Positions 7,935-18,737 are shown, numbered from the stretch's first letter. The stretch is DNA of 64,000 nucleotides from Hoeflea sp. IMCC20628 (GCF_001011155.1 NZ_CP011479.1:1692501-1756500), one strand, 5' to 3'. Notes: generated by a model from the letters alone, not told the origin. Made by a program: numbers and translations.

Positions 7935-9488
7935 TTAGCCGCCTATCATCATGAATGCGGGAATTTCATCACCAAATCCAACCGGTGTCGGCTCGCGGTC
8001 GTCATTGTCGCGACCACCTCGGCGGTTGCGATTGCGATTGCGGTCATCATTGGTATTGGCCGGTTCCTGGGCGCGCTGCGGTGCTGGACGCTCCTGGCGT
8101 TCCTGCCGTGGCTGGCGTTCTTCACGCTGCTCCTGGCGGGGCTGGCGCTCTTCGCGCGGCGCTTCCTTGGTAACGGCTTCGACGATTGCTGCGGGCTGCT
8201 GCACGGTTTCCATCACCGGCTCTGCCGCTTCAACAGGTGCAGGCTTTTCGTCCTGGTTGCGCTTTTCGCCACGACCGGAACGGCGCGCCGTTCCCTTGCT
8301 GTCGCTGCGGCGGCCGCGGCCGGGCTTTTCGTCGGCATCATCGGAAGACGACTGGATGGCGTCCTTGCCGTCAAGCCACTCGATGTCACGGTCGATCAGC
8401 TTGGTGATCGCGTCGACATATTTGGTGTCCTTGCGCGAAACCATGGTGAAGGCTGCGCCTGCGCGTCCGGCACGACCGGTGCGGCCGATGCGGTGGACAT
8501 AGTCTTCGGCGTGGATCGGCACGTCGAAATTGAAGACGTGGCTCACTGCCGGAATATCAAGCCCGCGTGCGGCGACATCGGACGCAACAAGCAGCGTGAT
8601 TTCGTTGTCCTTGAAGCCCTGCAACATGTTGGTGCGCGAGCGCTGATCCATATCGCCATGCAAGGCTCCGACGGAGAAACCGTGCTTTTCAAGCGACTTG
8701 TAGAGATCGGCCACATCTTTCTTGCGGTTGCAGAAGATAATGGCATTGGTCAGCTCGGTCTGAGTATTGATCAGATCGCGCAGGCGTTCGCGTTTCTCGA
8801 AGTCCTTGCTGCCGCAGGCGACAAGGCGCTGCTCGACGGTTGCCGCGGTGGAGGAGGGCGGAGCAACCTCGATGCGGGCCGGATTTTGCAGAAACTTGTC
8901 AGCCAGCTTCTGGATTTCCGGCGGCATGGTGGCCGAGAAAAACAGGGTCTGCCGGGTGAACGGAATGAATTTCACGATGCGTTCGATATCGGGAATGAAC
9001 CCCATGTCGAGCATTCTGTCGGCTTCGTCGATTACCAGGATTTCCACGCCCGTCATCAGCAGCTTGCCGCGTTCGGTGTGGTCGAGCAAGCGTCCCGGTG
9101 TGGCGATCAGCACGTCGGCACCACGTTCCAGCTTGCGGTCCTGTTCGTCAAAAGAGACGCCACCGATCAGCAGAACGATATTAAGGCGATGATTCTTGCC
9201 GTATTTCTCGAAATTCTCATGTACCTGCGCAGCGAGTTCGCGCGTCGGTTCAAGGATCAGGGTGCGCGGCATGCGGGCCCTGGCGCGGCCTCGTTCCAGC
9301 ATGGTCAGCATCGGCAGAACAAAGCCGGCGGTCTTGCCTGTTCCCGTCTGGGCGATGCCCAGAATGTCGCGCCTTTCGAGCGCAGGCGGTATGGCGCCTT
9401 CCTGAATAGGAGTTGGCGTCGTGTATCCAGCGTCAGTAACGGCGGACAGTACTTTTTGGCTCAAGCCAAGATCAGCAAAAGTGGTCAA
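7935..9488 (-). CDS. rhlE: DEAD/DEAH-box ATP-dependent RNA helicase (RhlE-like)
   Basis: A 517-residue RNA helicase with the Q motif (TPTPIQ), Walker A (AQTGTGKT), VIDEADRML (DEAD box), FFSATMP and HRIGRTGRAGRAG in the standard order over the first 375 residues. The rest is a low-complexity tail rich in Arg, Gln, Glu and Asn, typical of RhlE/CsdA-type RNA-binding extensions, ending in an acidic and hydrophobic tip. It probably unwinds structured RNA in ribosome assembly or mRNA decay. It stands alone, with its own terminator. Confidence 0.92.
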   Translation of the reverse strand: MTTFADLGLSQKVLSAVTDAGYTTPTPIQEGAIPPALERRDILGIAQTGTGKTAGFVLPMLTMLERGRARARMPRTLILEPTRELAAQVHENFEKYGKNHRLNIVLLIGGVSFDEQDRKLERGADVLIATPGRLLDHTERGKLLMTGVEILVIDEADRMLDMGFIPDIERIVKFIPFTRQTLFFSATMPPEIQKLADKFLQNPARIEVAPPSSTAATVEQRLVACGSKDFEKRERLRDLINTQTELTNAIIFCNRKKDVADLYKSLEKHGFSVGALHGDMDQRSRTNMLQGFKDNEITLLVASDVAARGLDIPAVSHVFNFDVPIHAEDYVHRIGRTGRAGRAGAAFTMVSRKDTKYVDAITKLIDRDIEWLDGKDAIQSSSDDADEKPGRGRRSDSKGTARRSGRGEKRNQDEKPAPVEAAEPVMETVQQPAAIVEAVTKEAPREERQPRQEQREERQPRQERQERPAPQRAQEPANTNDDRNRNRNRRGGRDNDDREPTPVGFGDEIPAFMMIGG

Positions 9489-9591
9489 TTGGGGGCGTTA
9501 TCCGTTTCGGAGTGTGCGGCTATGCGCGGGAGCGCGTTCAAGACGCGATCCCTGTGCGTTCCGAATAGTCGCTGCAGTGCATTAAGTCAAG

Positions 9592-9611
9592 AAAAAGCCC
9601 CGAGTGGGGCT
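9592..9611 (-). terminator. Possible terminator in the 9489-9796 gap
   Basis: A 6-bp GC stem (AGCCCC at 9596-9601, GGGGCT at 9606-9611) is followed on the minus strand by a run of T. It could end transcription from the M23 peptidase gene, whose stop is about 185 bases upstream of it. The remainder of this 308-base gap shows no convincing gene; it must hold the helicase promoter. Confidence 0.4.
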
Positions 9612-9796
9612 GTATCGCCGCACGTGACGTTCAATGCGTGTGCTTGGAGCGTCAAGCAAGGTCGATGGGAGAGGTAAAGCAACTTCATCGCAATCAGCAA
9701 TGTCGCAAGTCAGGTTGATCAACATCCCGGACTATCCGTAAGCCTGTCGATAGCGGGCTACGGTTCAGTTCATGGTTGTGGTCGCAAGCCGGTCTG

Positions 9797-11098
9797 TCAG
9801 CCCGATACCAGCAGCGCCTTGAGCTTCTTGGCGGTCTTGAGAAAGCGCATGGGATCGACTGCATTTCCGTTGCGGCGTACTTCATAATGCAGGTGCGGGC
9901 CGGTGGAGCGGCCTGTTGAGCCGGATTTACCGATGCGAGCGCCAAGTGCCACAACATCGCCCTCGTTGACCGTGACGCGGGAGAGGTGAGCGTAGCGGGT
10001 GGTGATGCCATTACCATGGTCGATTTCGACCATCTTGCCGTAACCGCCATTGCGACCGGCGTGAATGACCGTGCCTGACCCGGAACTGTAGACAGGGGTT
10101 CCCGATTTGACCCGGAAATCGATTCCGCCATGAAAGGCAAGCCGGCTGAGGAAGGGGTCGCGGCGATTGCCAAACTTCGATGTGATTTCAGCCCCCGGTG
10201 CGGGGATGGCGATCGGCAGCTTGCGGGCGTTGCGCCGGACGGTGTCGAGTCTGACCAGCGCCTGGTCCAGATCATCAAGTGTGGCTTCAAATGCGTTGGG
10301 ATCGGTCGGCCGTACGAAAGGCCCGCCGACCGCGGTGTCTTCGAGATTAGGCATCGGCAGACCCGCTGCGGTGATGATGTCGTCGATCTCGGATGCGGTT
10401 TCAAAGGCGTCAACCGCAAGGCCTTGCATTTTCGCAATCTGCTCCTGCTCGATCGATTTGAGCGACAGGGTCACTGTCGAGAAAATCCGGTCCGCCCGCT
10501 CGCCGACCGATTCTGCATTCCTGTTGCCGTCAACAGCGGCGTAGGCGAGGGGATTGACGTGAAGTGCAGATGGCTCGGCGATGATCTGTGGTTGGCTCGC
10601 GAGCGCTGCCAGACGCTTGGTCTTGGGGGAGGTTACGGCAAGTGCGGCCTGCTTTTTGGGATTGGCGACCGGAATCGGAATCTGGTTTGGCGTGGCGCCG
10701 GCCCTGTCGAGCAGTGGTCCCAGCTTGCCATGGCGATTGTTCAGGGCATCCTGCCGGGCAATCAGTTCGGCCACTTTGTCTTCCATCAGTTGCTGATCCA
10801 GCAATTGCCGGCTGGTGACCCGGTCAACCTGGGACCGCAAGGCGGCAATCCGGTCTTCATAGGCGTGCTGCATGCGCGCCTGACGCGCCATCGAAGCACC
10901 AATCAGATCGTCCCGCAGCACCAGATAGGTTGTTGCTGCAAGGTAGCCGATGGCCATGACGCCGATGACCGACATGCAAAGTCCGACAATCCACGGGCGA
11001 ATGGTCATATGCCTGATGGTATCGCCACTGGCGAAAATGATGGTGTGGGAACGTTTTGGCCGTTTGCCAAATACGCGGCTGTCCTGCCTCTGCGACAC
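9797..11098 (-). CDS. M23 family metallopeptidase (LytM-type peptidoglycan endopeptidase)
   Basis: A 433-residue envelope protein. A short basic cytoplasmic segment leads to a transmembrane helix at about residues 34-57. A coiled-coil region (about 60-115) and a linker follow, then a C-terminal LytM domain. The zinc ligands are present: HGGIDF (His...Asp) and HLHYEV (HxH). It is therefore predicted to be an active endopeptidase that cuts peptide cross-links in the periplasm, as in MepM-type enzymes, rather than a degenerate EnvC/NlpD-like activator. Confidence 0.9.
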   Translation of the reverse strand: MSQRQDSRVFGKRPKRSHTIIFASGDTIRHMTIRPWIVGLCMSVIGVMAIGYLAATTYLVLRDDLIGASMARQARMQHAYEDRIAALRSQVDRVTSRQLLDQQLMEDKVAELIARQDALNNRHGKLGPLLDRAGATPNQIPIPVANPKKQAALAVTSPKTKRLAALASQPQIIAEPSALHVNPLAYAAVDGNRNAESVGERADRIFSTVTLSLKSIEQEQIAKMQGLAVDAFETASEIDDIITAAGLPMPNLEDTAVGGPFVRPTDPNAFEATLDDLDQALVRLDTVRRNARKLPIAIPAPGAEITSKFGNRRDPFLSRLAFHGGIDFRVKSGTPVYSSGSGTVIHAGRNGGYGKMVEIDHGNGITTRYAHLSRVTVNEGDVVALGARIGKSGSTGRSTGPHLHYEVRRNGNAVDPMRFLKTAKKLKALLVSG

Positions 11099-11207
11099 TC
11101 AGTAATCCTCGTCAGAACGGGTTGCCGTTAATGGTTGAGGAGGATTACACCCTGTTAAGGTTAATAAACGCTTGAACAATGGCCGACCGGGCGTCGATTC
11201 CTCTTGT

Positions 11208-12038
11208 TCAGGACATGTTTTGGCTGGTCAGCGCCCGGTAGAAGGTCGGCGTCAAGCCGGCTGCGGCGCGGGCAAGATCGTTGAATGGGGGTTTCAGGCC
11301 GCCGCGAAAATTGGCGCGCACCAGAAGCCTGAATGTCGCCGCCGCATCCTTGCCCTCACGTGCACAAATGAAACGGAACCATTTGGCGCCGATGGCAACG
11401 TGCTTCTTCTCGTCCTCGTAGATTATTTCCAGAACAGCGGCGCTTTCGTGATCGCCGACTTCGCGCATCTTGGTCAGCAAGGAGGGAGTGACATCAAGCC
11501 CCCTGGCTTCGAGAATAAGCGGCACGACCGCCAGCCGGGCTGTCAAATCATTTCGGGTGTCGTGGGCCGCCTGCCATAGCCCGTCATGGGCAGGCAGGTC
11601 GCCATAGTCGGCGCCAAGAGCTTGAAGCCGTCCGCGTACCAGATTGAAATGCTTGGCTTCTTCAAAAGCGACCTGCATCCATCCGTCGAAAAAGCTCTGC
11701 GGCATCGGGGCCGAGGCAAAGCGGGCGACAATATCGAGCGCCAGATCGACCGCATTGAGTTCGATGTGGGCGATCGCGTGCAGCAGCGCGATCCGTCCAT
11801 GCGGCGTATGCAACGAGCGCCGCGCCACCTGGGTCGGAGGCACAAGATCCGGTTTGGCCGGTCGACCGGGCCGGATTGGCGCCAGCTTGTCTATTGGCGA
11901 TCGCAAGGACAGCCGCCGTTCGTGCCATCGATTGGCGACATCCTGTGCGAGCGTGGTTTTGAGGTCCAGATCTTCGGCCATGATTGCCCGTGCCGCGCCA
12001 TCGCGAAGCGAAAGTATGGGCTGGCTGCCGGTCACCAA
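11208..12038 (-). CDS. DUF455 family ferritin-like protein
   Basis: A 276-residue all-helical protein of the DUF455 ferritin-like family. The expected carboxylate/histidine metal-ligand pattern is visible in AHIELNAVDLALD, AFEEAKHFNLV and YEDEKKHVAIG, so a di-iron or similar site is likely. The biochemical role of the family is not established. The Bcp gene starts upstream on the same strand with a gap of 34 bases between them, so the two may be co-transcribed. Confidence 0.85.
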   Translation of the reverse strand: MVTGSQPILSLRDGAARAIMAEDLDLKTTLAQDVANRWHERRLSLRSPIDKLAPIRPGRPAKPDLVPPTQVARRSLHTPHGRIALLHAIAHIELNAVDLALDIVARFASAPMPQSFFDGWMQVAFEEAKHFNLVRGRLQALGADYGDLPAHDGLWQAAHDTRNDLTARLAVVPLILEARGLDVTPSLLTKMREVGDHESAAVLEIIYEDEKKHVAIGAKWFRFICAREGKDAAATFRLLVRANFRGGLKPPFNDLARAAAGLTPTFYRALTSQNMS

Positions 12039-12072
12039 ATGCGAAATCCCAATGCCGGGGCGAGGGGGCCGA

Positions 12073-12540
12073 TCAAACTGCCTTCACCGCTTCGAGCACG
12101 GCTTGTGCATGGCCTGGTACTTTGACCTTGCGCCAGATCTTTTCAATCTTGCCGTCGCGGTCAATGATGAATGTCGAGCGCTCGACGCCCATATATTTGC
12201 GGCCGTACATGCTCTTTTCCTTCCAGACGCCATAGGCTTCGAGCACCGACTTGTCTTCATCCGAGGCCAGAATGACGCCGAGTTGATGCTTGGCGACAAA
12301 TTTGTCATGGGCTTTCACCGGGTCGGGAGACATGCCGACAACAACGGCGCCGGCGGCGGCAAATTCTTCAGCAAGGGCGGTGAAGTCAATGGCTTCGACG
12401 GTGCAGCCACTGGTGTCGTCCTTCGGGTAGAAATAGACAACGACAATCTTGCCCGCCAAACCGGCCAGTGACACGTTTCCGCCGCCATCGCGTGGCAGAT
12501 CGAATTCAGGCGCTGTCATGCCTTCGGCAAGTTCGCTCAT
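12073..12540 (-). CDS. bcp: Peroxiredoxin, thioredoxin-dependent thiol peroxidase (Bcp/PrxQ)
   Basis: A 155-residue AhpC/TSA-type peroxiredoxin of the Bcp/PrxQ branch. The peroxidatic cysteine is Cys46 in PKDDTSGCTVEAIDF. Many PrxQ proteins have a resolving cysteine five residues later; here that position is isoleucine and no other cysteine is present. This is therefore a 1-Cys form that needs an external thiol. It reduces H2O2 and organic hydroperoxides in the cytoplasm. Confidence 0.9.
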   Translation of the reverse strand: MSELAEGMTAPEFDLPRDGGGNVSLAGLAGKIVVVYFYPKDDTSGCTVEAIDFTALAEEFAAAGAVVVGMSPDPVKAHDKFVAKHQLGVILASDEDKSVLEAYGVWKEKSMYGRKYMGVERSTFIIDRDGKIEKIWRKVKVPGHAQAVLEAVKAV

Positions 12541-12664
12541 CTTGGAACCCTTTCATCGTTTTCGTTGGCTGTTTTTCAGGTGAACCTGTCTCAAGGGCAT
12601 ATATAAGCGCAAGAGCAACAGCCAGCAGAATCATCCCAATCAAAGAGATCACACCTTCACGCCC

Positions 12665-15600
12665 ATGCCGGAACAACCGATAGACAAGGTTCAATTCAAA
12701 AAGCGCGACATTGTTTCGCTGCATGAGCTTCCGTCAGCCAACGCCGATGATTCCATTCTGGTGCGTGGCCATCACCCTCGCCGATGGGGTTGGGGATATG
12801 CGGCGATGGGTTGGGTGCTAGGCACCATTCTGGTGCTTGCGCTGATCGTGGGTGGATTGTTGGGGGCGCTCGAAGCCGGGCTTGCCGATGGTCTCATCAG
12901 AGACAGGGCGAGGGCTGCGCTGGCCCAGGCGGTCGGGCCGGAAAACCGGGCTGAGCTGACTTCCGCTGCCGTTCGCCTGACGCAGAGCGGGAAACTTGCA
13001 CTTGTCGCCCGGGATGTGGTGATTGAACGCCGTGACGGTATGGCGGAAGTCAATCGTGTCGACCGGGTTGTCATAGCCCTTGATCCGCTGGCGCTTTTGA
13101 CAGGCAAGATAACCGTCGCTTCCGTCGACATAACCGGTGTCGGGCTGTCCGCGCCTGAAGGCAAAGGCTTTAATCTTACCGATCTCGCCGGGTTTCGGGT
13201 CGATGGCACCGATGCGATGATTGAGCAAGTGTTCTCGATCTTGAACCGCGTCGCAGCCCAAGTCGACGCGGTGGAAGCCGGCTCTTTCCGGTTTTCCGAC
13301 ATCCGGATTTCCGGTGCCGGAGGACAGGTGGTGATTGAAAAGGCGGTGGTGAGCCGGATTGACGGGCGAAACTACGAGATTGAGGCCGCGATCACTCGGG
13401 AGAATCAGACCTTCACCGTTTCCGGGAAAGCAAGCGCCTCCCCCGATAAAACGCAGCTTTCCCGTATCACGGGCAGGATTGATGGGCTGGCCATCGATTT
13501 TCTGACCGAAGCCGCAAGCAACCGTCAAAATGGGGTGGCAACGCCGCTCGGAATCAGCTTCACGGCGGCCCGCGCGCTGCCGGGCAAGCAGGCGGCGCTT
13601 ACCGTCAGGTTGAAGGCGTCTGACGGTACCATCACCATGGGCGGCGGAGAGGCGAGCTTGCAGGAAGCACGCGTCAATCTGGCTTACATGCCTGCGGCAA
13701 AGAAAATCGAGATCACGCCTTCCGTTATCCGGATCGGTGAAACGATTTTGCCCTTTACTGGTGGCTTGATTGATGCCGACAGGACCGACAAGATTCAAGG
13801 CAAGGGAATAGCGTTCGATTTCGTCATCAACAAAGGGCTCGCAGACCCGGGGGACTCCGACGAAGCTCCAATGGCGTTTGATGGCAAGGCGCTGGGGTGG
13901 TTTGACGCGGCAAACAGGCTTCTCGTGGCTGAGCAACTGACGGTGGCTACGCCTCAAGGCGACATGCTTGGGTCGGCCTCGTGGCGGTTTGTCGAGGGCA
14001 TTTCGCCGGAAATCAACATGGTAGCGCAGGTGCCGCGTATGTCGACGGCCGCGGTCAAGCAGTTCTGGCCTTATTGGATGGGCAAAATGGCGCGCCAATG
14101 GGTGCTCAACAACCTCTATGGCGGCACTGTCAGCAATGGCCGGATTCAGCTTTCGGCACCGGCTGGTCACTACAAGCCCTTTGAAGATGTCGGGTTTGAT
14201 GAAGATCAGCTGCAGATCGATTTCGACATCGCGCGGGCGCGGATGAATGTTGCAGGCGACATTCCGCCACTGCGCGACACGGCCGGACATATGCAGCTGC
14301 GCGGTTCAAAAGTCAGCTTCAACATAGAATCGGCGACGGCGTTTTTCCCCACCGGACGGACCGTTGATGTGGCCAATGCGGTGTTTTCAATTTCTGCGAC
14401 GAATGAACAGCCATTGATGGCGGAATTGTCCATGTCGGTCAGCGGCAAAGCGGATGCGGTTGCCGAATTGATCACCTACCACCCGATCAACGTGCTTGAT
14501 CAGATCGGGTTGAAACCTGAAGAACTCAGCGGCTCCATCTCGTCGACGGTGACTGCGCGCTTCGGGCTTGTTCCGGACCAGTCGCCTCCGCCGCCCGACT
14601 GGACCGCTGATCTGGAGATGGATGGCGTCGACATTGCCAAGCCTATCGAAGGCAGAATGCTGACGGAGTTGAACGGCCGGCTTTATGTGACGCCGGGCCG
14701 GGCGAACCTGACAGCTGACGCACTGGTGGACGGGGCGAAAATGACCCTCGATATCGTGCAGCCGGTGGGTGATTCCGTCATAGAGGCAGAGCGGAAACTG
14801 TCTGGAACGCTCACCCCCGAGGCGCGCGAACATCTGGCGCCCGGGACTGGCACATTGATATCCGGACCGGTCGGGTTTGTCATGGAAAACCAGGCCAATG
14901 GCAGTCAGAGCGTCTCGCTGGACCTCAAAACCGCAAAACTCACGGTTCCGGGGATCGGCTGGACGAAGGGAAAAGGCGTCGCCGCAACGTTGCAGTTCTC
15001 GATGCACACAGACGGCGACATCATCCGTCTTTCTGATCTGAAACTGTCGGGCAAGGGCTTTGGGGCATCCGGTGCGGTGTCACTTGATCAGGGACAAGTC
15101 GTGAGCGCGACATTTGATCATGTGGAACTTTCGTCGCGTGACAATTACCGCGTTGATATCACTGGCAAGGGCAATGGATACCAGATCAAGGTTAGCGGCA
15201 AGGCCATCGATGTTCGTCCGCTGATAGCACTGGTAAAATCCGTCGAGGCGGGCAGCCCGGTGGATCAATCTAACACCGCGCAAGTTGATCTGTCCGGCAG
15301 CGTCGACACTGTCCACGGATATTCCGATGAAGCATTCTCCAATGCAAGCTTCCGCTACAAGGGGCAGGGCAAGCGCATCGACCTGTTGGACTTCAAGGCG
15401 GTTACCAAAAGCGGACAGGCGTTGGTGATGGCGGTCATGCGCGACAAGGCCGGCGAATCGGTTGAGGTTACCAGCGGTGACGCCGGTGCGTTTGCCAGAT
15501 TTGCCGGTGTTTACGCCCGCATCCGGGGTGGCCTTCTCAACGTCAGGCTCAAACGCGAAAGTGGCCCGCTGCGGCGCGGCGTTATCGACATCAGGAATTT

Positions 15601-16054
15601 TGAGGTGGTGGGCGAACCGCGATTGCAGTCGCTGGTGTCCACGCCGAGCAAGAAGGACGGCAAAAGCCTCAGTGATGCCGTCAAGGCCGATATCGACGTG
15701 TCGAAAGCTAGTTTTGAGGTTGCCAATGCCCGGGTCGTTTCAGGCAACGGAGAACTCAGTATCAGTGAAGGTGTCGTCCGTGGTCCGCAAATTGGCGCGT
15801 CGTTCCAGGGATTGGTCTACAACGCCAAGAGCGAAATCGATCTGACCGGCACCTTCATGCCGGCCTATGGGGTCAATCGCCTGTTTGGCGAGTTGCCGCT
15901 GATCGGCTTGCTGCTGGGCAATGGCCGGGACCGCGGTTTGATCGGCATTACCTTCAGGCTTGCTGGAAATACCGACTCTCCGCTGTTGCAGGTCAATCCG
16001 CTCTCGGTGATCGCGCCGGGGGTGTTCCGCTCGATCTTCGAGTTCAGGCCGTGA
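12665..16054 (+). CDS. Large AsmA/YhdP-like (DUF3971) envelope protein
   Basis: A 1129-residue protein with a basic N-terminus, one transmembrane helix at about residues 42-70 and a long periplasmic beta-rich body. The body ends in an AsmA-like C-terminal region with the conserved ELPLIGLLLGNG segment. Such AsmA-clan proteins (YhdP, TamB, YdbH) form long grooved bridges thought to carry phospholipids between inner and outer membrane. It is divergent from bcp, with 124 bases between them, and converges on tyrS across a hairpin terminator. Confidence 0.87.
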   Translation: MPEQPIDKVQFKKRDIVSLHELPSANADDSILVRGHHPRRWGWGYAAMGWVLGTILVLALIVGGLLGALEAGLADGLIRDRARAALAQAVGPENRAELTSAAVRLTQSGKLALVARDVVIERRDGMAEVNRVDRVVIALDPLALLTGKITVASVDITGVGLSAPEGKGFNLTDLAGFRVDGTDAMIEQVFSILNRVAAQVDAVEAGSFRFSDIRISGAGGQVVIEKAVVSRIDGRNYEIEAAITRENQTFTVSGKASASPDKTQLSRITGRIDGLAIDFLTEAASNRQNGVATPLGISFTAARALPGKQAALTVRLKASDGTITMGGGEASLQEARVNLAYMPAAKKIEITPSVIRIGETILPFTGGLIDADRTDKIQGKGIAFDFVINKGLADPGDSDEAPMAFDGKALGWFDAANRLLVAEQLTVATPQGDMLGSASWRFVEGISPEINMVAQVPRMSTAAVKQFWPYWMGKMARQWVLNNLYGGTVSNGRIQLSAPAGHYKPFEDVGFDEDQLQIDFDIARARMNVAGDIPPLRDTAGHMQLRGSKVSFNIESATAFFPTGRTVDVANAVFSISATNEQPLMAELSMSVSGKADAVAELITYHPINVLDQIGLKPEELSGSISSTVTARFGLVPDQSPPPPDWTADLEMDGVDIAKPIEGRMLTELNGRLYVTPGRANLTADALVDGAKMTLDIVQPVGDSVIEAERKLSGTLTPEAREHLAPGTGTLISGPVGFVMENQANGSQSVSLDLKTAKLTVPGIGWTKGKGVAATLQFSMHTDGDIIRLSDLKLSGKGFGASGAVSLDQGQVVSATFDHVELSSRDNYRVDITGKGNGYQIKVSGKAIDVRPLIALVKSVEAGSPVDQSNTAQVDLSGSVDTVHGYSDEAFSNASFRYKGQGKRIDLLDFKAVTKSGQALVMAVMRDKAGESVEVTSGDAGAFARFAGVYARIRGGLLNVRLKRESGPLRRGVIDIRNFEVVGEPRLQSLVSTPSKKDGKSLSDAVKADIDVSKASFEVANARVVSGNGELSISEGVVRGPQIGASFQGLVYNAKSEIDLTGTFMPAYGVNRLFGELPLIGLLLGNGRDRGLIGITFRLAGNTDSPLLQVNPLSVIAPGVFRSIFEFRP

Positions 16055-16059
16055 TACAG

Positions 16060-16088
16060 AAAACCGCCGGAACAAGCTGTTCCGGCGG
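16060..16088 (-). terminator. Intrinsic terminator between converging genes
   Basis: An 11-bp perfect stem (16064-16074 with 16078-16088, 3-base loop). On the minus strand it is followed by TTTT (16063-16060), so it best serves tyrS; the AsmA-like gene ends 6 bases before it on the other strand and may use it too. Confidence 0.75.
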
Positions 16089-16120
16089 CGCTGTATATCG
16101 TCAATCGGTTCGGCTGCTGC

Positions 16121-17374
16121 CTATTGCGGACGAACGAGGACGTGTTTTTTCTTGCCCAGCGACAGCTTGATAACGCCGTCATCATTGAGATAGCCGGAAT
16201 TGACCAAAGTCTTGTCGTCGCTGATAGCCACATCGTTGAGCTTGATCGCGCCGCCCTGCACGTGACGGCGGGCTTCGCCATTGGATCCGGCCAGACCAGC
16301 CTGAACGAACAGCGCCAGCAGACCGATGCCTGCGTCGAGATCGGCGGCCGCAACGGTGATGGATGGCAGATCAGTTGCGGTCTGGCCTTCCTCGAAAGTC
16401 TTGCGTGCAGTTTCGGAGGCCTGCTCGGCTGCGGCACGGCCATGCAGCATGGCGGTGATTTCGGTTGCCAGAACCTTCTTGGCTTCGTTGATCTCGGCAC
16501 CACCCAATGCTTCAAGCTTGGCAATCTCGTCAAGCGGCATGGTGGTGTAGAGCTTTAGGAAGCGGCCGACATCGGCGTCTTCGCTGTTGCGCCAGTACTG
16601 CCAGAACTCGTAGGCGCCGAGCATGTCGGCGTTGAGCCAGATCGCGCCATTGGCGGACTTGCCCATCTTGGCACCCGATGAGGTGGTCAGCAGTGGTGAC
16701 GTCAGCGCGTAGAGCTGCGGGCAATCCATCCGGTGACCAAGATCAATGCCATTGATGATGTTGCCCCACTGGTCGGACCCGCCCATCTGCAAGCGGCAGC
16801 CATAGCGCTTGTTGAGCTCGACGAAGTCGTAGGCCTGGAGGATCATGTAGTTGAATTCCAGGAACGACAGCGATTGCTCGCGGTCGAGCCGGGTCTTGAC
16901 GGAATCAAACGCCAGCATCCGGTTGACTGAAAAATGCCGGCCGACATCGCGCAGGAATTCAACGTAATTGAGGCCCATCAGCCAGTCGGCATTGTTGGCC
17001 ATCACCGCGTCCTGCGGGCCGTCGCCGAAGGTGAGGTAGTTGGAGAATACGCTCTTGATGCCGGCGATGTTTTCGTCGATCAGCTCGGGCGTCATCAGCT
17101 TGCGGGCTTCATCCTTGAACGAAGGGTCACCGATCATGCCGGTGCCGCCGCCCATCAGTGCGATCGGACGGTGGCCTGTCTTCTGCATCCAGTGCAGCAT
17201 CATGATCTGAATCAGACCGCCGGCATGCAGGCTCGAGGCTGTGGGATCGAACCCGATATAGGCAGTGACGGTCTCGTTCCGGAACAAATCATCAAGGCCC
17301 GACTCGTCGGAGGCCTGGTGAATGAACCCGCGCTCGGAAAGGGTGCGCAGGAAATCGGACTTGAAGGCTGACAT
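16121..17374 (-). CDS. tyrS: Tyrosine--tRNA ligase
   Basis: A 417-residue class I aminoacyl-tRNA synthetase that charges tRNA-Tyr. The HIGH-like signature is [11 protein letters not shown], the KMSKS-like loop is [10 protein letters not shown], and an S4 RNA-binding domain forms the C-terminus ([17 protein letters not shown]). The reading frame is open for 33 further codons upstream, but the family N-terminus starts at the ATG at 17374 ([12 protein letters not shown]). It is divergent from anmK. Confidence 0.95.
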   Translation of the reverse strand: MSAFKSDFLRTLSERGFIHQASDESGLDDLFRNETVTAYIGFDPTASSLHAGGLIQIMMLHWMQKTGHRPIALMGGGTGMIGDPSFKDEARKLMTPELIDENIAGIKSVFSNYLTFGDGPQDAVMANNADWLMGLNYVEFLRDVGRHFSVNRMLAFDSVKTRLDREQSLSFLEFNYMILQAYDFVELNKRYGCRLQMGGSDQWGNIINGIDLGHRMDCPQLYALTSPLLTTSSGAKMGKSANGAIWLNADMLGAYEFWQYWRNSEDADVGRFLKLYTTMPLDEIAKLEALGGAEINEAKKVLATEITAMLHGRAAAEQASETARKTFEEGQTATDLPSITVAAADLDAGIGLLALFVQAGLAGSNGEARRHVQGGAIKLNDVAISDDKTLVNSGYLNDDGVIKLSLGKKKHVLVRPQ

Positions 17375-17588
17375 ATCACTGTCCTTGCGGTTATCTCGGC
17401 TGTTCCGGAAACAAACGGGCGTCGACCGGTGTGTCGCGCCCGGGCGGGCCTTTAGCATTAGCGGCAGGCGCATTCAACTGAAGCCGCTTCTCCGCTGCTG
17501 ACGAATACTATCGCGGCATGTAGGTTCTGACGCGAAACGAGGCTGATTCTCCCAGATCGGCCGGCTGATGCAACAAGGACGACGGGCG

Positions 17589-18725
17589 ATGGCGACTGGC
17601 GGCGAACTCAAGCGGGCAATCGGGCTGATGAGCGGCACGTCAATGGACGGTATCGACCTGGCGATGCTCGAGACCGATGGCGACGGCAGTGTGCGGCGCG
17701 GCGCGTCTTCGTTCACGCCCTATGACGCCAAGTTTCGCAAACGGCTTGAGGCATCACTTGAGACCGCCAAGGCTATCGAGCACCGCAGCGACCGGCCGGG
17801 TGATCTGACTGAGCTGGAGGCTGACCTGACGGACCGGCATGCGGCTGCGGTTGAAGCCTTTCTGGCGCGGGAAGGCCTTGCTGCCACGGATGTAGATATC
17901 ATCGGCTTTCATGGCCAGACAGTGCTGCACCGGCCGCTGAAGGCGCTGACGGTTCAACTTGGGGACGGCCAGCGCCTGGCGACACGGCTTGGCATTGATG
18001 TCGTTCATGATTTGCGCGCTCATGATATGACGCTGGGCGGGCAGGGCGCGCCACTGGTTCCGGCCTATCATCGCGCGCTGGCGGCAGGGTTGGCGAGTGA
18101 ATGGGCGAACCAGACGCCGGTGGCTTTCGTCAATATCGGCGGCATATCCAACATTACCTATGTCGATCCCGAAGCGGAGTTGCTGGCCTTCGACAGCGGC
18201 CCCGGCAATACGCTGATTGACCAATGGGTGGCGCGCCATGCCGGCATTCCCTACGATTCCGGCGGTGCCATCGCATCGGAAGGCCGTGTGCTCTCGAAAC
18301 TGGCCAATCGCTATCTGTCGCAGCCGTTCTTCACCGCCAAGGAACGCATTTCGCTCGATCGCAATGATTTTCAGGTGCCTAATGATGATGAAGCCGGGCT
18401 GGAAGATGGCGCGCGGACGCTTGCTTTCGTGACGGCTGCAGCAATTGCCAAGGCGCAAGCGCATTTTCCGGTCAAACCAAAACTGTGGATCCTGACCGGT
18501 GGCGGCCGGCACAACCGGATGATCGTCGAAGACCTGACGGTGGCAACCCGGCACACCGGGCGCGTGATTGTGGCGGAAGAGGCGGGGCTCAACGGTGATT
18601 CGATGGAAGCCGAGGCTTGGGCATGGCTGGCGGTAAGGTCGCTCAGGGGCTTGCCGCTGACCTATCCCGGCACCACAGGGGTCAAGGAACCCGCAACCGG
18701 CGGTGTTCTGGCCCGGGGGCGTTGA
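17589..18725 (+). CDS. anmK: Anhydro-N-acetylmuramic acid kinase
   Basis: A 378-residue sugar kinase that converts anhydro-MurNAc from cell-wall turnover to MurNAc-6-phosphate. Signature segments are [16 protein letters not shown] near the N-terminus, [11 protein letters not shown] at about 185 and [12 protein letters not shown]. The ATG at 17589 is preferred because AAGGA lies about 9 bases upstream and it places the ATP-binding loop where the family has it. An in-frame ATG at 17568 would add 7 residues. It ends 12 bases from the converging transporter gene with no visible terminator between them. Confidence 0.92.
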   Translation: MATGGELKRAIGLMSGTSMDGIDLAMLETDGDGSVRRGASSFTPYDAKFRKRLEASLETAKAIEHRSDRPGDLTELEADLTDRHAAAVEAFLAREGLAATDVDIIGFHGQTVLHRPLKALTVQLGDGQRLATRLGIDVVHDLRAHDMTLGGQGAPLVPAYHRALAAGLASEWANQTPVAFVNIGGISNITYVDPEAELLAFDSGPGNTLIDQWVARHAGIPYDSGGAIASEGRVLSKLANRYLSQPFFTAKERISLDRNDFQVPNDDEAGLEDGARTLAFVTAAAIAKAQAHFPVKPKLWILTGGGRHNRMIVEDLTVATRHTGRVIVAEEAGLNGDSMEAEAWAWLAVRSLRGLPLTYPGTTGVKEPATGGVLARGR

Positions 18726-18737
18726 TCTATGTCGCGT

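Noticed and set aside
12506-12724. 72-codon minus-strand frame with a hydrophobic stretch
   Set aside because: It straddles the start regions of two divergent real genes and has no ribosome-binding site; the hydrophobic stretch falls in promoter DNA.
12818-14290. 490-codon open frame on the minus strand
   Set aside because: It lies inside the AsmA/YhdP-like gene, with composition typical of an antisense frame.
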